DNA from: Dolomedes plantarius
Taxonomy: Eukaryota > Arthropoda > Arachnida > Araneae > Dolomedidae
Direction of reading: 5' to 3'
Assembly (NCBI GenBank): GCA_907164885.2
Contig: OU015499.1
Coordinates: 158,166,828-158,230,827 of the forward strand
Length of the DNA stretch: 64,000 nucleotides
The number at the start of each line of letters is the position of its first letter. Position 1 is the first letter of the stretch. Both the position numbers and the translations under genes were made by a program. Positions 1-10,398 of this stretch are shown here, in pieces. Below the pieces are notes generated by a model. It saw nothing but the letters and a program-made list of their open reading frames with translations, had not been told where the DNA came from and did not search any database.

Positions 1-2
1 AA

Positions 3-178
3 GGGCCTGTTCACATAGGAGTCCGTTGCGAAGCGTTAAAGTATTGAAATATATTTAACCAATGGCAAACCTCCAAACAATTAGCAATGAAATTTTGAAC
101 GCCTATGATTGGTTTATTTTCGTCTCAACGTCATCTTTCCCTTAACGCTACGCAACGGACTCCTACGTGAACAGGCCC
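3..178. mobile_element. Palindromic MITE, PIF/Harbinger-like, copy 1
   Basis: The left end GGGCCTGTTCACATAGGAG is mirrored at the right end by the complement of GGGCCTGTTCACGTAGGAG. Each terminal arm is tens of bases long, so the element is almost entirely fold-back. A nearly identical copy lies at 341-525. Termini of the type GGGCCTGTT are typical of PIF/Harbinger (Tourist-like) MITEs. The flanking target duplication cannot be judged because the left flank is at the window edge. No coding capacity. Confidence 0.7.
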
Positions 179-340
179 TTGCACAAGAAGAATAAACGTG
201 AGGAGTGTAGGGGCCACGCTAGATAATTATATAAATATGCACACTATTCAAGTATGTGAAAGTAAAAAAATATATATGTTGTAATACATATATTGTGTAT
301 TTCTCAAATATGGATATATATATAGCAATTGTACGAGTTA

Positions 341-525
341 GGGCCTGTTCACATAGGAGTCCGTTGCGTAGCGTTAAGGAAAAGATGACGTTGAGACGAA
401 AATAAACCAATCATAGGTGTTAAAAATTTCTTTGCTAATCGTTTGGAGGCCTATGATTGGTTTATTTTCGTCTCAACGTCATCTTTTCCTTAACGCAACG
501 CACGGACTCCTATGTGAACAGGCCC
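341..525. mobile_element. Palindromic MITE, PIF/Harbinger-like, copy 2
   Basis: A 185-bp element with long terminal inverted repeats beginning GGGCCTGTTCACATAGGAG. It is flanked on both sides by TTA (338-340 and 526-528), the target duplication expected for PIF/Harbinger transposons. Its arms share most of their sequence with copy 1 at 3-178. Non-autonomous, no ORF. Confidence 0.75.
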
Positions 526-1153
526 TTAGTGTGTTAGAGAAGTAAGTTTTGCGTCTTTCTCGACAAGTTGAATAAAATATCCCATATTCCTGACGCTGTA
601 GTTCGCTTGTTATTGGGTTTAGAAAAAAGATGTAAAAGTAAGATTTGCTCAAAATTTTATCTTCTTTAAGATTGTAAATGCAATTTAAGCTCTAGAACCA
701 ACCATCACCGAGATATGTGAAAAAAAACGAAAAACAGTTAAAAAATTTCGTTGTTTTTAGGCCACAGAAAATTCTGCCGAGGTCTTTCGAATTAGAAAAC
801 TATGTTTTCCACTACTGGACTAAACATACAAGTAGGAAAAAAAATCTAATATCCGATCTTTTGCGCGGTAAGATGTACTGATGTACATAGCTACTGGGCT
901 AGTACCCCTATAAAGATTCATTTCGGTTGGTGACAAACGAGTGACTGCCGATGACGCCTATCACCGTGAAAGTGTGCGCTGGAACGCCGATAAGACGCAG
1001 ATTGAAATGACGCAGCGTCCCGATTACTTTTGCAGCAAGTGTGCACCGGCACTTAGCCATAAAAAAACGCATTTTTGTCTAGCTTAACTGTAACCGTGAA
1101 TGGCAAACATCGTGTCATATTTGTTTATCAAGTGAAAGATCATCGTAGTTAAT

Positions 1154-2272
1154 ATGTCTCTTACTTGTATTTCTTGTAAATTGCTGTTTTCTGTTCCTGA
1201 AGTACATCAGGAGCATTACAAAGGTGATTGGCATCGATACAATTTAAAAAGGAGGCTTGCAGAATTACCACCGTTGTCGAAAGAGGAATTTGATGCTAGA
1301 GCTGCTGCTTTTCAAGCCACCAATAAAGAAAAGGAAAAAATATCTTTGAAGTGTGGTACTTGTAATAAGCATTTTTCTTCCCAAAATGCAATGACAAGCC
1401 ATCTAAAATCTAAGAAGCATTTAGATACTGAAGCCTCGGCGAAGTTAAAGCCCCCAAAAGTTTCAAATGATCATCAGTTACCACAAATGAATGAAATTGA
1501 AGCCAAAGATCTTGATGTTGACGTGACCAATGAAAATGTGTCTAGTGAAGAATGGTCTGATGCTGATAGTGATTGGGAAAGTTGTGATGAAGAGGATGAG
1601 GATATTAAAAGGGTTATTGTTGATACAAATGACTGCTTATTTTGTGACCATCAGAGTGACTCTACTGAAAATAATGTTTCACATATGACTGAGGCACATT
1701 CCTTTTTCATACCTGATATTGAATATGTTTCAGATATTGATTCGTTAATTGGCTTCCTAGCCGGGAAAATTCATATTGGTCATATTTGTTTATGGTGTAA
1801 CGGTAGAGGAAAAGGTTTTAAATCCGTGAAGTCTGTGAGGCAGCATATGATAGATAAAGGTCATTGCAAAATGTTACATGAAGGTGAAGCACTTATTGAT
1901 TATGCTGATTACTATGACTATTCATCTAGTGAAGTTCAGAATGAAATCTTTGATGACGATACCATTACAAATTTACTTGAGGATTCAGACTTTGAGCTTG
2001 TTCTGCCATCAGGTGCAACAGTAGGCCATCGATCCCTGGCGCTTTATTACAAACAGAATTTAAAGCCAGTCTCATCTGATAATGAAAAGAAGGTCAGAAA
2101 AGTTCTTCAGCATTATAAAGCTTTGGGCTACACGGGAACAACTGGGCCTGCTGCTGTCAAGAAAGCAAGAGATATTGTTTTTATGCAGAGAGTTAAAAGC
2201 CGCTACTCTCTAAAACTGGGTGTAAAGAATAATAAATTGCAGCCACACTTTAGGAGTCAAGTGATGTTCTAA
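1154..2272 (+). CDS. ZNF622: ZNF622/REI1-type 60S ribosome biogenesis factor
   Basis: A 372-residue protein of the ZNF622/Rei1 family, which acts in the cytoplasm on late pre-60S ribosomal particles. Four C2H2 (U1/matrin-like) zinc fingers can be read: C5/C8 with H21/H27, C67/C70 with H83/H89, C161/C164 with H177/H182, and C212/C215 with H231/H237. An acidic segment (about 131-150) separates fingers 2 and 3. The family's conserved block near residues 285-300 (LPSGATVGHRSLALYYKQ) is present and the C-terminus is basic. The ATG at 1154 starts the conserved MSLTCISC finger, so I prefer it. The gene is a single exon, intact, and somewhat shorter than the human protein (477 residues). A poly(A) signal follows 9 bp after the stop. 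An intronless state could be native or a retrogene replacement. Confidence 0.95.
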   Translation: MSLTCISCKLLFSVPEVHQEHYKGDWHRYNLKRRLAELPPLSKEEFDARAAAFQATNKEKEKISLKCGTCNKHFSSQNAMTSHLKSKKHLDTEASAKLKPPKVSNDHQLPQMNEIEAKDLDVDVTNENVSSEEWSDADSDWESCDEEDEDIKRVIVDTNDCLFCDHQSDSTENNVSHMTEAHSFFIPDIEYVSDIDSLIGFLAGKIHIGHICLWCNGRGKGFKSVKSVRQHMIDKGHCKMLHEGEALIDYADYYDYSSSEVQNEIFDDDTITNLLEDSDFELVLPSGATVGHRSLALYYKQNLKPVSSDNEKKVRKVLQHYKALGYTGTTGPAAVKKARDIVFMQRVKSRYSLKLGVKNNKLQPHFRSQVMF

Positions 2273-2280
2273 ATTGTTCG

Positions 2281-2286
2281 AATAAA
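2281..2286 (+). promoter_or_regulatory. Poly(A) signal of ZNF622
   Basis: AATAAA, 9 bp beyond the ZNF622 stop codon, implying a very short 3' UTR if used. Confidence 0.6.
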
Positions 2287-2299
2287 AGTTATCCATGAT

Positions 2300-5200
2300 T
2301 TGGATTTACATCTACAGGTTTGGTTCTTTGTTATACAGCTATATTTGATATAACTGAGAGAAATCTTTATTATGCAAAAGTAACTGAGTATTTAAAAAAA
2401 TTCTAATGTCTGAATAGAATGTTTATAAAGCCATAACCATATACATACTAAAAAATATGCCCATGTTATAAATGTAAAGTTATCTATATATTGATATAAA
2501 ATGGAATAAGTAAATGAACCTCTGTAATTATTATATCTTTATAAATATGTACATCCTAAATCTATATGAGTATTAAGAGTTAATGTAGGTACTGAGAATT
2601 CAGTTAATTGCAGATTACTAAATCTGTCTAAAGTTAGAAGTATCATAATATATCCTTCGCCCTCTCTCCTAAAGTTTGAATTTATATTTGCCTTATTTTA
2701 TACCAAGAGAGACTCTCTTTTTTGAAAAATTATTAATATGCTCTTTTCTTAGTAGATGATTTTCAGTATTAACTGCTAGAATGAATTTAGGATCCTCATT
2801 CTTATCCACAAAAAAATTTATATATGAATTAATTCTACTAATAGTCTACCTGAGATTTATAATTATTATTTACTTTATAAAACTATTTGTTTTATAAGCA
2901 ATATAATGATATTGTATTTAAAAAATTTTTTGCAAACTTTTGAAAATTGTTCCAAACATTTATACCAACTCAGCTGTGTCTACCTTTAATATGAGATTCA
3001 CATAAATATATCAATAATTTTATAAATATCTTCTATAAAAGTATCAAATATATTCATTAAATGCTTAATCCAACGTTCCATGACGTACACGGGCAATGTT
3101 TACTTGCAGAATTGTACAACTCCGTAAACATCACGGTCACTGTGCTTTTATGTTCATTCAAATATTACAGCTCTGTTGATATGAAATTGTTTTTATCCAG
3201 TTATCTTAAGTCTTATTTGTCACATTCCATGTTAGATTGCTTTTAGTCTAGGACTTTAGATCTATGTACGTCACAGGAATCTTTATCATTTTGTTTGCAT
3301 ATAAATCAATAATAAAATATTACTGTGCTCTGTAAAAACCTGGCAGTGATAATCGGCTAATTTCAGTTCTGGGTTTTGCACTTTTGACAAGGCACAAATT
3401 TCTGTAATTTCATTCCACTTCATTATCATAACTTTTTTTCTTTCAAATGCCGAAGACTCTACTTTTTTAGTTTTTTGGTTATAATTTCTCTTGGCAAATC
3501 TTCTCTGTTCGATCAAATGAAGAGTACCATATCTATCAGTTTTTTTGCCCATTATAAAAATTTTTTAAAAACCCAAATTAATACAAAAATTTTGCATTAA
3601 GGGATTATAGGTAGGAAAATATGTCGCCATATACCATTTGATAATATGTATATGCAAGGAATTTCTAAATCTCAAATTTTATTTTATTGCTGATATCTAA
3701 CCAAGATGATATGTGACATAAAAAAGTTATAAGGTATATTTTATTTATCTGACATATTAGGGAGCAATTTATAAAATTAAATTCTTGAAATAAATTATAT
3801 TAAAAGCTATTTATTCCTAAATCAACAAATATGTTCAAGCTTTGAGAATTTCATCGGGGGGGGGGGGGGGGGGGGAGTATGCCAAAGGTTTACATGATTA
3901 AACTAAGCGAAAGTGAATAATTTTAGTTTATAAGTAAAGAAAAAAAATTAAATATGGAAATAACTGTGCATTTTTTGTAAAATATCGTAGTAGACTAGTC
4001 AAATTTTGTGTAATTTAGCTATATGTATGTAATTTATTGAAAATATTGTAAACTCTATTGGATATACTTTGTAAATTATTTTACTTTTCTGTGTATATTC
4101 ATTCTGAAAAGTAATGTGTTATCTTTCATTAAATTCGCATAAATTAATTGTATAAAATTTGAGAATGATGAGCGTTGTAAAAAAAATTGATAAAATAAAT
4201 TAACTTATATTAATTCCTGATCTCAGATTCTATTTTATTTAATTTCTTAAACTACAAAAATCAGTCATGATTTTGCAAAATTTTATTTTTAAACTTGAAA
4301 ATGAGACTGTCATTGTTAAACATAGAAGTTGACTTGTACAGCAACATAATGTAGATAATTTTTACCTTTACTTCACTTCATATTAAAATGACATCTTCTT
4401 AAGAAAAATTAAATTCAAAACATCATTACATTAAAGATATTCCTTTGATAGGAAGAGTGTTGTAAACTACAGAATAACAGAGTGTTAGATCAATATCAGG
4501 TAATTGAGATTAGGTTGTGGTTATAAACATAGATGGATGACCATTATTAAAACATAAATTGTTTAAATCATTTTAGGGCTTTCTTGTGCTGAAACTTCAT
4601 GATTTGGATTTGTTGGATAGAATATTTGTATTTCTTAATATTCTGTTCTCTGAGGTATAGAGAAATGAAAGGCATTCATTTAAAACTACAGGAGTACCAC
4701 TTTCTCTAACATTTTATAATATGAAAAATAGGTTTGGTAATACTTAAGAAAATCTCAGAAAAAGAGGACTACAATGTACTGTCATAGAGTTAAATGTTTT
4801 CAAAATATTGAACCTATTGTGAAGCTGCAGAGGCACATAAACATTTTGAATGTATTGTTTAATGAAAATTTAAAATTATTTTTGTACCAGCTTTTAAGTT
4901 TACATAAATTCATATAATGTTCTGTAATAATATATTTTTAAATAACTATTATTTATTACTCCCATGGGTTGAAATAAGGAGCTTTATTGGTATAAAGATA
5001 CCAACTATTTATGCCTTCTTGTCATATCAAATACAGCAGCTGTGCTAAGATGTATACTTTGCTAAATCTGACATTTAAAAATACCTTACTAATTTGCCTT
5101 TTCAATTTTTATCAGTGAAATGGTTATGCACAGACCACACCAGATATTGACTGTATCTTCCTAAAAACCATACCCACTCCTGTGCTTTTCAAAAAGAATC

Positions 5201-5570
5201 CTATTGAAAATGATATCCCCTCCTTGAACTCAAAGTTACCAATCCATAATATTTAAGATGTTATATTTAGGCATGGATGAATTTTACCAAACAATTGTCT
5301 AAGATAGTGGAAAAATTTCCAGAAAGCACATTAATAGACCGAAACAGAGTTTTCCCTGGCATACAGGATAGTATAAGATAAAAAGAGCCTTTCAATGGAT
5401 ATCAGTAGCAAGCAGTTTTCTGAATTATGGTATGGAGATCTCAAAACTTTTATTGAAAAACTTAATATTAACTAATTACTAATAACTGAACAAGGCACAC
5501 TTAGTTAGAGAAATAAAAAAGACAAAATTATAGCCAAAAAAGTAGGTGCACTTCTTCATAGTTAGTTAAG
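2300..5570. other. AT-rich intergenic stretch, no gene seen
   Basis: No protein family is recognisable on either strand. A minus-strand open frame at 3286-3552 (88 codons, rich in Lys/Arg, beginning MGKKTDRYGTLH) is unassigned. The only structural mark is the G20 tract at 3856. Confidence 0.5.
3856..3875 (+). repeat. Poly(G) tract, 20 bases
   Basis: An uninterrupted run of 20 G in an AT-rich context. It could be a real G-quadruplex-forming tract or a sequencing/assembly artefact; homopolymer length is unreliable. Confidence 0.8.
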
Positions 5571-5574
5571 CAGA

Positions 5575-5960
5575 ATTAGGTAGGTTTTCTCAGTGACTAG
5601 TCACAACAGGGCATAGAATATCGTCGACGTACTGCTGTGCTGTAAGAGTGCTGCGGATGATAACCAAAAGAGTCCTGCTATGAAATGCAATTGCACCCCA
5701 GACCATTACTCCTGGTTGTCAGCCCGTATGGCGGAAGACAGTCAGGTTGGTATCCCACCGCTGTCTGGGGTGTCTCCAGACACGTATTCACTGGTCATTG
5801 GGGCTCAATTCGAAGCGGGACTCATCACTGAAGACAATTCTACTCCAGTCAGTGACATTCCAGGTCGAATGTGCCTGACACTACTGTAAACGGGCTTGTT
5901 GGTGTACAGAGATCAATGATAGCCGGCGCAAGGCGTTCAGTGAGCTCAGCCCCTTCTCTG
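5575..5960 (-). pseudogene. Tc1-like transposase fragment
   Basis: The minus-strand translation reads QPGVMVWGAIAFHSRTLLV followed by STLTAQQYVDDIL. This is the characteristic middle DDE block of Tc1-family transposases, where the second catalytic Asp region is followed by GVMVWG. Upstream on the same strand, IRVWRHPRQRW continues the family pattern. At least two in-frame stops (before QPGV and after VVTSH) show that it is dead. The local sequence is more GC-rich than its surroundings, as expected of a more recent insertion. Confidence 0.75.
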
Positions 5961-5999
5961 AGCCACTTATGAATGTTCTTATATATTATTTTGAACAAT

Positions 6000-6898
6000 C
6001 TGAACAATTATTTTGATAATTGTACAAAGTAAAATACTCGAACCTATTGATACAGTCTCAAAAATGCTGCAAGGTACTCATGAAAATATAGAGAAATCCG
6101 TTGAGATGTTTTCATCACTCCTAACCCAATTCTAGAACTTAAGGAATAATTGGGAGTTTGTTAAAACTGATGACCTTGAACGATGCTATGGAATATTGAA
6201 CCTCGTTTTCCTCAAAAAAGATTGCATTGTGTGAAAAATTCTTTGATGAATAACAAATAGATGAACGCATTGAAAACAGTGAATGTGTTCAAAGTTAAGG
6301 TGTTTTATAAAGTAATAGATTTAATAATTAATTAACTATTAGATTTAAATCTGTTCAACAATTATGTATACTTTTTAAATGTCTATCACCTGTATATCTC
6401 ATTGTGTCACCTGATAAAAGTATCCTGGAAGGATCAGAATTGTTACAATCGGCATATCTTTCCAATATTTCACCTAGTGTGGGACCTCAACTGCTTCAAT
6501 TTAAAATGTGCTTTTATATTCAATTAAAACAGATTACTTCAATATGCAAAGTTGCTGAACTACTTTTAATTCACACCGCAGCCTCAAGTAGCTTCTCTGA
6601 CATTATTACAGTATGCATGATTTTTATAACTTCACCGGGGACGATAGTGACACCAGAACGAAGTTTTTCGAAGCTGAAATTAATCAAAACATATTTAAGA
6701 AGCAACATGTCACAACACTGTCTTAGCTCTTTGGCCACGATATCAATTGAAAGAACAATAGCTTATCAACTTCTGGAGAAAATGATTGACCGACTTGCAA
6801 ATGAGAAAACAACAATTTTGAAAGTTTTTTATGTGCAAACTAAACATGCTCAAGTACATTTTGTCAATAGAGTTTATAAAATATGTAGTAAATATTAG
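6000..6898 (+). pseudogene. hAT transposase fragment (ZMYM1/DUF4371-like)
   Basis: Readable segments are EPIDTVSKMLQGTHENIEKS near 6040-6110 and a C-terminal block near 6640-6770 (TPERSFSKLKLIKTYLRS, then LSSLATISIERT). This is the hAT dimerisation region with the usual A/P-ERSFSKLK...LR motif. The pieces are separated by stops and frame changes. The last open segment (6404-6898) also holds unrelated or diverged sequence. The RNase H-like catalytic core is not intact. Confidence 0.75.
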
Positions 6899-7251
6899 TG
6901 GGTACTCCATACTTAAATAATTATAATTTATTTTATTATATTCATATTTATTAAATTGAATTTCTTATTGCTGAAATGTCTTGAATTTCAAATAAATAGT
7001 TATTAAGTAAGGTTTTAAATCAAAATAAGAGTAGATAGAAAACAAATTTCGCCAGAACTTTTCCAAGAAACAAATGGGTGCACCAATTTTACTTGCTCCA
7101 GGGTGCTGAATATGTAGCTATGCCACTGTTACAGATAATATTTTGCTGATTTTAAATACCTTATAAATGATGTATAAAATAAAATATATTTATTTACCTT
7201 CAAAACTACATTTAAACAACCCTGAACCTTTGAAACTATCAAAAGAAAGCA

Positions 7252-7866
7252 TCAGATAATACTAAAGACAGAAATCTTGTTGACTGTTTTATATATTTTC
7301 AGTGGAACTTCTGCTGCTTCAGAACTGATGACAGATTTTATATCTGATTTATATTTAGTAACTTTGAGAAACATGCATGCACTGCTAGTTTTATCAATTA
7401 AGTTCATCAATAAGACCAAATATTCACAAGCGTATATAGGCAAAAATATGGATAGTAATGCTACTGCAAGATTTTTTAAACAGACATAATATTCTGGAAT
7501 AGTATTCCAAGTCCTTAATACTTCTTCAACATTTTTCTCTGTTACTCCCGTCTTGAATCGCTCCTTTTCAATAATTTCCAAATCAACTCTAAGGTCAACT
7601 AATTTCTGATTCCAAATTGAGCTACTCTGAAATTCAATCAACTGCATTTCAAAATCATCTATGTCTATCCAAGAAAACCTTTGCAAGTTTAGTTCATCCA
7701 GTTTGATACTGTCTAGTAACTTGATGAATTTTGCTGTCTTTTCCAGTTCTCTGAATTTAGCAAAACTAGTAACAAACTGCCAAACAGTTGACTCAATAAT
7801 GTTTACAAACAGCTTTTGAAGACATTGGCGGTCTGCGAATTTCAAATACGTACATGGATCTTGCAA
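7252..7866 (-). pseudogene. hAT transposase C-terminal relic (ZBED5/GTF2IRD2-like)
   Basis: A 204-codon open frame containing a segment resembling the C-terminus of domesticated-type hAT proteins. It reads TWNTIPEYYVCLKNLAVALL, then LSIFLPIYACEYLV, matching the family pattern W..LP..Y..LK.LA...LSIFGSTY.CE. Downstream TKYKSDIKSVISSE matches the usual TSYEPDI..L tail. The N-terminal BED finger and catalytic half are absent, so this is a truncated relic rather than a working gene. Confidence 0.6.
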
Positions 7867-7869
7867 GCG

Positions 7870-9500
7870 AATGTGGGGCTAACCTTAATGGCCAATGAGC
7901 ACTTGTTGTTTACTATGCATGCGTTTGGACTTAAAAACTTTTATGTTTGTTTATATTTTGTTTATCTAGTCACTCACCCTGTGTGTAACGTTTGTTAGTT
8001 TTCTCGCTCGCTTATAAATTGGAAAGAAAATCAAGTATTTTTCTACATAAAAAAATAAATAATGCATCTTTTAAATATCTAATAAAGACTTCAAATTTAT
8101 GTATTTTTTAATAAAAAGCTACTTTCTGTCAACATTATTCAATTTTAGGCAGCAGACAAAATTTTCAATGTAAAAGTTTATTGATTATCTTTAAAATTAG
8201 ATGTTACATGTTGAAATGTTGCATCCACAAGAAATTTGAAAACTAAGAACCAAATGGAACATTTCTAAAATCAATCAATCATAAAAAGTAATCCCTACAA
8301 AAGAATTACTATTGAAAAAGTAGAATATGTTGGATATGTTTTGAAAAGTTTTAATTAAATTCTGACAATCTCCAAAATCTGAGAAAAGTTGTATGAGCAA
8401 TATTTTGCAACAACTATTCAAGAAATGAAAATATTTATCACCAATGTTGCTGAATCCTTATGTCAATATCAAAAATTGGACTAACGAGTAATTTGTGCAT
8501 AAAAATACATTGCCACCAGTGTTTATAGAAGCATTTCGGAATATTTTCAGAGACTATCTGCACTTGAGCTACTAAAGAGTTGTCTATGCAGAATACAAAA
8601 CCTGAACAAATCATTGAATTCAATGATTAGTCAATTTTGCCATTAAACATCAGGTGTGGATCGAATGAACAGTCTGGAGGTTCAGGTTAAAAATAAAGTA
8701 AAACTTGCAAAAGCGAAAGCCCATTTAGTAGCAGGGGAGGAATGTGCTCCATATACATAAGCACCCATAGTTTGAGTGTAGCACCATTGATCTCTTTATA
8801 CTTATAACAGATGATTTTTATTAAACACCCATTATAAATTATTTTTAATGTTAAAAGCAGTGCCTGGCTGTAAATTCTAACTAATCCCATTTTTTTCATG
8901 TTTTGTAACAATATCCTTGTTTAAAAATGAATCAGTTTCTAACAGCTGGTGCTTTTACATATGCTAACATTTTTGAAATAAAAAGAATACTAAGTTGAAA
9001 AATTGCTTTTATTTAAGACTGTAAATTAACATCATGAACAAATATTTCTGTAATGGAGTTAAAATACATATTTTATTAAAAATCAATCAGGTGTACGTTA
9101 AAAAAAAATTGCAATACATATTCTGCTTTGATTGTTACAAAATATACAACCCATCACTAAAAATGGTACTTGACTTTTCCAGAGATTTTTGGTGCAGTTT
9201 TATTGCATTTCTATGCAGTCCTACAAGTCAATGCAGGATCTATCCAAATATGTTTATATCAGTATATAAATACTGTAATAAAATAAAATGTTTTTTGCAG
9301 AAGTTGTTTATTTTTAATAAGCAATTAAAAATGCCCAATTGATATATAAAAAATTGTCAGTTTAACAATTTGCTTTTAAACTAAATACTTTAAATTAAAC
9401 TTTGCTTGCAGATCAGTATTTGATAATCTCGACAAGCTCTCTTAAAATGATTGATAAAGAAAAAAATCAATTTTTACATTAAGATTTGACATTAGTAAAA
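7870..9500. other. AT-rich stretch, nothing assigned
   Basis: Short open frames on both strands have no recognisable family. No repeat structure stands out beyond A/T homopolymers. Confidence 0.4.
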
Positions 9501-9507
9501 ATAGATA

Positions 9508-9665
9508 CAGCAAAACCTGTCTAAGCTGGAGACTGTATAGATTGGAATCTTCAGTGTCCTCTCAAGAGCCTGTATCTTCACCTTCATAAGGTGGACACCT
9601 CTCAAATTGCAGAATAATTTTACGGTCCCATGGAGTTCCAGCTTAAACACAGACAAGTTTTACTG
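9508..9665. mobile_element. Tigger-like MITE
   Basis: The left end CAGCAAAACCTGTCTAAGC is matched by the inverted right end CAGTAAAACTTGTCTGTG. Both include the CAG...AAAACCTGTCT pattern of pogo/Tigger termini, and both ends continue to a shared AAGCTGG. A TA precedes the left end; the right-side TA is not preserved. 158 bp, non-coding. Confidence 0.6.
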
Positions 9666-9776
9666 TGTGTAAAAAAAATTAAGAACATTAATAATTAAAT
9701 TAAGATTTAAATATTAAAAAATAAACTGATTTACAGCAAATCCAGCAGTTTTGCAAAATAAAAACTAATTTATTAA

Positions 9777-10370
9777 CTCTTCAGTGGGCACAACAATTTT
9801 TGGAACACTAGCAGGTGCACATGGCACAAAGTGCAACGTCTCTTTCAAGCTTGATTATTATTTTTGTAATAAACTCTTTTTTTTTTTTCAAATTGAAAAT
9901 AATAATTCTGCTTTTTATGACAAGCTATAAAATGTTGATAATACTGAGATATATTTATAATTAAAGGCCAAAGAATGCAGATACACGCGCCTTATTTCAA
10001 AACTGTCTGGTTTATTGGATCTAAGGACAACTAGTGAATTTATTCCTATTATGTCCAAAAACCTAAAAAAAAATGAGATTGTTCATCTTTGTGATATGCA
10101 GGATACCTTGTAATAACTGCATACTGGATCGACTTCATCCACTACTGTTTTTGTCGTATTGTAATCCAGTATAATCGCCGGTTTACCACAGTTAAATCAC
10201 GACTAACAATGAAGGGCAAGGAATAGAAGGGTAAAAAAATCAGGCCTGCATTAGAAAGGGTATAGTTATTAATAGAAACTGCTTTGAACATTCAAACCTT
10301 ACATGTAAAAACAAACCATTCAAAATGGCGAAACTGTTGCACTTTGTACACGGGCGTGGCCGCTGAAGGG
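9777..10370 (-). mobile_element. Deleted piggyBac element with TTAA duplication
   Basis: Flanked exactly by TTAA at 9773-9776 and 10371-10374. The inverted ends are CTCTTCAGTGGGCAC on the left and CCCTTCAGCGGCCAC on the right. Both sides also carry GGCACAAAGTGCAAC-like subterminal sequence. A transposase remnant (10083-10190, minus) confirms the family. 594 bp, so internally deleted. Confidence 0.85.
10083..10190 (-). pseudogene. piggyBac transposase remnant
   Basis: The minus-strand reading contains CGKPAIILDYNTTKTVVDE followed by VDPVCSYYKVSC. This corresponds to the piggyBac block KP.II.YN.TKGGVD.LDQ, which holds a catalytic Asp and the start of the C-terminal region. It ends at a stop after ISQR. 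Only about 35 codons survive inside the TTAA-bounded element. Confidence 0.75.
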
Positions 10371-10398
10371 TTAATGTCCTTTACCATGGCTCTTAGCA

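Noticed and set aside
7252..7866. Intact host gene of 204 codons
   Set aside because: The sequence matches only the C-terminal part of hAT-type proteins, with a truncated start and diverged tail.
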